64,000 nucleotides of DNA from Syncephalastrum monosporum B8922 (taxonomy: Eukaryota > Mucoromycota > Mucoromycetes > Mucorales > Syncephalastraceae): positions 186,001 through 250,000 of the forward strand of contig JNEN01001211.1 of the NCBI GenBank assembly GCA_000697355.1, given 5' to 3'. Shown here in pieces: positions 59,692 to 64,000 of the stretch. Each line of letters opens with the position of its first letter. Position 1 is the stretch's first letter. The notes under the pieces are model-generated. The model was not told the origin of the DNA. It worked only from the letters and a program-made list of their open reading frames with translations, and made no database searches. Both the position numbers and the translations under genes were made by a program.

Positions 59692-61008
59692 ATGACAATC
59701 AAACAGCCACTTACGCAAGACGAACACGAACCATCCTCGTCCAGCATTGGAATTAAATCAGATATCACGTTCTCTACTTCAGCAACGGCGGCAGGAAGTC
59801 GACCCCGAAAGCACCACCACCATCATCATGCGCACCATCATAGCAACAGTACAAGCACCGCCTACTACCACAAGCAGTTCTTTTATCCGCTGCATCGATC
59901 GCTGACAGACGAAGAGAGCTACAACCACAGACCGTCGCCGATCACCCGGTTTGTAGCTAAGCTGCTAAGTATGTAATGTGCATACTGAGCGAAAAAGAAT
60001 GTGTTTGTAACAAGACGGAAAAAACATGTAAAAAAAGGTCTGGGAAGCAAAGACGTGGACGGGCATGGAGAAAGGGCAAATGGAAGAAAGAAAGACGGCG
60101 GTGGCGGACAACCGCGACCTCCTCTTACACACAAGTCACACTCGACCACCTCCATCACTAAAGGCGAATCCGTCATTTCTTCGGCTTCATCTCTGCGAGA
60201 TTCTCCCGTCACTGTCCTCGACTGGCAACAAGACGACTCGTCTTCTACACTTGTCGGCAGCAATAGCGCCAACGATAGCAACAACAACTCGCAAATCCTT
60301 TCTTCGCCTCTTTCTGCCCGAGACGCGTTAGTCTCGGCTTCTACTACGAAACGCGAACGCGTCATTGCATTCCTCGACGCTATGGATCCTCCCAAACTCG
60401 TAAATCGCAGGGCTGACACCGAGCCTGTGCTCTCTTCCGAACTTGCTGAACAGGTAGGAACCTACAAAATAAGAAAGCCGGATAAACGGCTTGACGCCCC
60501 ATCGGCATGAAATTATAACAAAGATTGGGATGAATAGCTCCGGCCATACCTTCCACGGCGATACCGCCTTGCGTCGCAGTGGTCGCTTGTGTACAGTCTC
60601 GACCAGCATGGTACGAGTCTGATGACCCTCTATCGCCTCGCCAAAGCCAACCGCGGGCCCTGCATCCTTGCCATCAAGGACGCGGACGAGCATATCTTTG
60701 GGGCCTTCCTCAACGAGACCTTGAGACTCTCTGCTCCTTCCTACTACGGCACAGGCGAGTGCTTTCTCTGGAAGCAGCAACATACCAAGCTCAAGGTCTA
60801 CCCTTGGACGGGCAAAAACGAATACATGATTCTGACCGAACCGGACTTTTTTGCCATCGGCGGCGGCGATGGTAAATTTGGGCTATGGATCAATTCTGAC
60901 CTCGAAAAGGGCCACAGCGAGACATGCCCTACCTTTGATAACGACGCCCTCACGCCCTCTCCAGAATTTGCATGCATCGAACTAGAACTTTGGGCCTTCC
61001 AGATCTAA
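59692..61008 (+). CDS. TLDc-domain protein (OXR1-like)
   Basis: At least three exons: 59692-59969, about 60052-60452 and about 60539-61008. The C-terminal domain is a TLDc fold: LRPYLPRRYRLASQWSLVYS, then QHGTSLMTLYRLAKANRGP, CILAIKDADEHIFGAFLNE and FFAIGGGDGKFGLWINSDL, ending CIELELWAFQI, where the GDGxxGLW block is diagnostic. The N-terminal 200 residues are disordered, with a His run (HHHHHHAHHH) and Ser/Asn-rich stretches. OXR1-like proteins protect against oxidative damage and, in yeast and animals, bind the V-ATPase and promote its disassembly. The exact first junction is uncertain (donor gtatgt at 59970; acceptor probably at about 60051). The next gene, DMX/Rav1, belongs to the complex that reassembles the V-ATPase. 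Confidence 0.9.
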
Positions 61009-61194
61009 ATACACACAGTAAAGCAAAAGCACAGCACAACACAGCACAGCACAGCATAGGACCGCACAGCCAGCACACATATACACCCCAGAAACACAAA
61101 CATATATATCATAATATATAAATCATATAAATAATGCACCTTTCTCATTCTCTCTCTTCCTCGGCTGTTTTATATTTGGCTTGGTTTGTTATTC

Positions 61195-64000
61195 TCATAC
61201 TCTACAGCGGATCAAACCGCCCGGTCCAGAAGTGTAGACATAGTAAGACTCGCAATCCTTGCCTGGCTTCATGTCAATCTGTGTCACCCCGTACGCTTTC
61301 AGCTAATGCAGCAGTCTATGTTAGAATTGCCCAAATAATGATGTTCTACTGCATGTCGAATACTTGCCGGAAACCTATTGAGCCCCAGAAACCGATTGCG
61401 TGGTTGGATATCGAAGCTTTCTGTTTGTTTATATGTCGATGCGTCCCATAATTTAAGTTCTCCATCCACTGATCCGGTCACGAGTGTATTGTTTGCAATT
61501 GATATGGACCGTATCCGTCCCGGGTGGGCCGTGAACGTATGCACCACACTGCGCTGCCGAACATCCGATACAGCTACAGAAGCACATACCTTTTTAGCCA
61601 TGCAAGGACAAGCAATCGCAGCTTGCTGGTTTTTTTTTTTTTTTTTTTACCTATGTCGCCTCGCTTGCCACCTGAGAAGAGTAAAGACCGGTCTGGATCG
61701 TACGCAATGGCATATGCACCGCTGTCATGGGCCGGGAGCGCTGTTTGTCGCACCATCATTGTTTAGTATACAGGACAGAAGTCAACCTGACACTTACAGC
61801 ACACAAGTGCCTTGGATGGGGGCAGTAATGTGTCCCAGAGACAAACATGGTCACGCCTAGGAACAGAGATTGAGCATTGGATACACACACACACACACAC
61901 ACACCACACATGCTATTTCAAAACCTACCGTCGACTCATTGCAACCGAGGTGCCGGCGGAAGCAACCAAGCTGCTGGCGCTGGTAAACGTAAAGTCTCGC
62001 GTGGCCTTAGAGTGACAGGAGGGAAGCGTCTATGCGTCGTTGTAAGTAACGGGTCTCCAGCGCCATGACCAGCTTACATAATACGGCTTATTGGAGTGCG
62101 AATGTGAGTCGAAGCGCCAAAATTGTAAACCTCCCGTGGTATCGCCCGCTGCAAATCGTTGGCCGTGAGGGTCAAAATGCACACTAAGGCATGTATGAGA
62201 TGAGAAGAAAAAGGTTTCATAATGTCATACCGAGTCGTCTTGCCATGGCCACCATAATAGCTAGCGACCTCACGGTCTTGGCCAAACTGCCAGAGCACCA
62301 CGCTCGGACCGCCATTGGTCACTTCACAACCCGTGATATCTATCTTTATGGTCAAAGTACTGCCAATGTCATGAAAAAAAAAAAAAAGAGCGCGACTTAC
62401 AAAAGGGAAAATGTGGGTGGGCTTCTGCACATGTGGCCGACACATTGCGTTTCAAACCGACCAGATCTGCGCTAGAGTCGACTGAGCTCGCGCCTGCGGG
62501 CGAGCGCGTCGGATCGCCACCGCCACTTTCCTTGCCGGCTTGACAAAAATAAAGCGAATTAAGGAGCTGTTGAAAGAGGACCATGGAAGCGACTTACGTA
62601 TGCCGAGTGATCGCTTCAGCGAATCATGCAAACTTTCCAGGTTGACATGAGTTGAAGCCTCAGGGACGCGAAGGCTCGCGGGCGAGGCCGCACCTGTGGG
62701 TGTGCGTCCCTGCAGACGGCCTGGTGCCAGGTGCGAAGGGACCCGGAGCGGCTCGCGTCGGTTGGTTTTGGGTGTGCCGGCTTCGGAGAGCGTATCCACG
62801 TCAGACTCGTCCAGCTCCTCTTCCGTATCAGGATAGCTGTCACTGTGATGATGGTTGTTGTGGTGATGCGGGTGGTCGTGTCCCACCGACGAAGCCGAGT
62901 TCGTTCGCATCAAGGGCTACGGGGCCGCGTCAGATACATGTATACACATGCACGGGGAAAACCTCTTACCACAGCCCCAAAATGGCGTGCCGAGTTAAGG
63001 TCGATCTCTTGGATCTCGGACTTCATGCAAACCGCAACTATTTCCGAGCATGTCTATACAGAAGAAAAAGAATAAGAATGAGAGGAAAGAAATAGAGTCA
63101 GCCTGTGGTTGCTTTGACTTACCGAATTCATGGCGAAAGCATGTGCCGTTGTCGGTGTCACGTAGACAGATTGGGGCTGACGCTGTGTCGGCTCCGCAAA
63201 TATGTTGATCTCGGATGGCTACATATACACAAGAAGATGAGCGCATACAAAAGGTTATCGAAGGATGGGTTCCTACCGAGAAGTCAACAAATGGCAAAAG
63301 CTTCTCAGATGTACGCAATGATCGGAGCGAGTGCCAGTATTTCTTTTGCCGGAGCGTGCGGAACTGTCTCAGAACATTGCGCCGGGTAAGATCATTCTCG
63401 AGCTGGTCTCGGATACTCTCTTTAAGAGTGTGGATACGGTAGGCAATCTTGTCCAGAGTATCTGTCCATAAAAGTGACAGTAGGTCGCCTAAACAATCAC
63501 ATGTGTGTTATTTGGCTGGCTTTGTTTCCTGTTCACTTACTGCTCAGGGCGGAATCATTTTCGGCGTGCTGCATCCAGTGTTCTAGGACAAATAGCATAT
63601 AGTTAAGCGATGCGACCTCAAGTAACTGGGCGCCTGCGGTCGTGTCCTTATAATCCTTGAGCGGCTGGTACACTTCCTCCTCCATGTTGTAGCCAAACAG
63701 ACTGTCCTCCGAAAATGTCTCAATATCGTCCATGTCCGTCTCGGCCATCTTGCTCTCGCCCTGATCGAGACGCTCGAGGACGTGCCTGATGTTTTCTCGC
63801 GTAGATAAGCCGTCGAGGAAGCCTTTGAGGTGGACTAACAGAGTCCAGGATTTCTCAAGATGGCGCTGACGGAGTGTAACCGTCACCAGCGAGAGGAACG
63901 TGCCGAGTATGATTCTTTGGCTCTCCAAGAAGGGTCTGTTGATTCTGATTTGCATCTGGCTCCACAAGTCAAAGGTATCGATAGTGTGTCTAGAAATACG
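61195..64000 (-). CDS. DMX-like / Rav1 (rabconnectin-3) WD-repeat protein, C-terminal part
   Basis: The gene runs off the right edge, so only the C-terminal part is seen; the stop is TGA at 61195-61197 after YTSGPGGLIRCRV. Several short exons encode, from 5' to 3', a helical region (QMQIRINRPFLESQRIILG near 63950), a His/Asp-rich disordered stretch (62450-62910), then WD repeats: VVLWQFGQDREVASYYGGHG, HFDPHGQRFAAGDTTGGL, AYAIAYDPDRSLLFSGGKRG and LVTGSVDGELKLWDASTYK. The block 'GGHGKTTR ... DTTGGLxxW' is the recognised C-terminal signature of DMXL/Rav1. Rav1 is the core of the RAVE complex that reassembles V-ATPase V1 with Vo. Intron positions near 62050-62400 are approximate. The adjacent TLDc gene acts on the same enzyme in other species. 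Confidence 0.83.

Overview
The window is nuclear DNA of a filamentous fungus. The genes are split by many short introns (about 45-90 nt) with gtaagt/gtatgt-type donors. They encode eukaryote-only families: clathrin light chain, NAP1, a lariat debranching enzyme, a LIM/C1/RhoGAP protein and a DMX/Rav1 protein. There is a Pol III U6 gene and a tRNA-Pro gene. A U11/U12-65K-like protein, a MULE-OTU transposon relic and an elongin-B-like protein fit an early-diverging lineage such as Mucoromycota better than yeasts or typical Ascomycota. That placement is inference from gene content only.

Layout, 1-19 kb: a WW/PY-motif protein (-), a small putatively mitochondrial conserved protein (+), an elongin-B-like protein (-), an aldehyde dehydrogenase (+), U6 snRNA (-), a short-chain dehydrogenase (+), a glutathione S-transferase (+), NAP1 (-), DBR1 (+) and isopentenyl-diphosphate isomerase (+). 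19-37 kb: a gene-poor stretch with a 34-bp minisatellite, a Ser-rich disordered protein (+), NAT9 (-) head to head with the U11/U12-65K-like gene (+), the very large HEATR5/LAA1 gene (-) head to head with clathrin light chain (+), a METTL21-like methyltransferase (+) and a Q/Y-rich protein (-). 37-47 kb: a C2H2 zinc-finger protein (+), the NMA111 HtrA-like protease (+), a decayed MULE transposase with an OTU domain (-) and tRNA-Pro (-). 47-64 kb: a gene-poor, transposon-scarred stretch, a Gin4/Hsl1-type kinase (+) convergent with a LIM-LIM-C1-RhoGAP protein (-), a TLDc protein (+) and the C-terminal part of a DMX/Rav1 WD-repeat protein (-) that runs off the right edge.

Several functional themes recur. 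RNA processing is represented by U6, DBR1 and the minor-spliceosome 65K-like protein. Clathrin/AP-1 trafficking and organelle acidification are represented by LAA1/HEATR5, clathrin light chain, the TLDc protein and DMX/Rav1; the last two families are both linked to V-ATPase regulation. Polarity and cytokinesis are represented by the Gin4-like kinase and the Cdc42/Rho GAP. Most of the window is ordinary conserved gene space. No clearly new multi-gene system was found. The strongest leads are the short 65K-like protein, the odd unassigned segment inside the MULE-OTU relic and the clathrin/LAA1 pairing. Exon junctions were worked out by eye from reading-frame continuity and splice consensus. For genes where the exon lengths are said to sum to whole codons the model is firm; for HEATR5, RhoGAP, TLDc and DMX some junctions are approximate.
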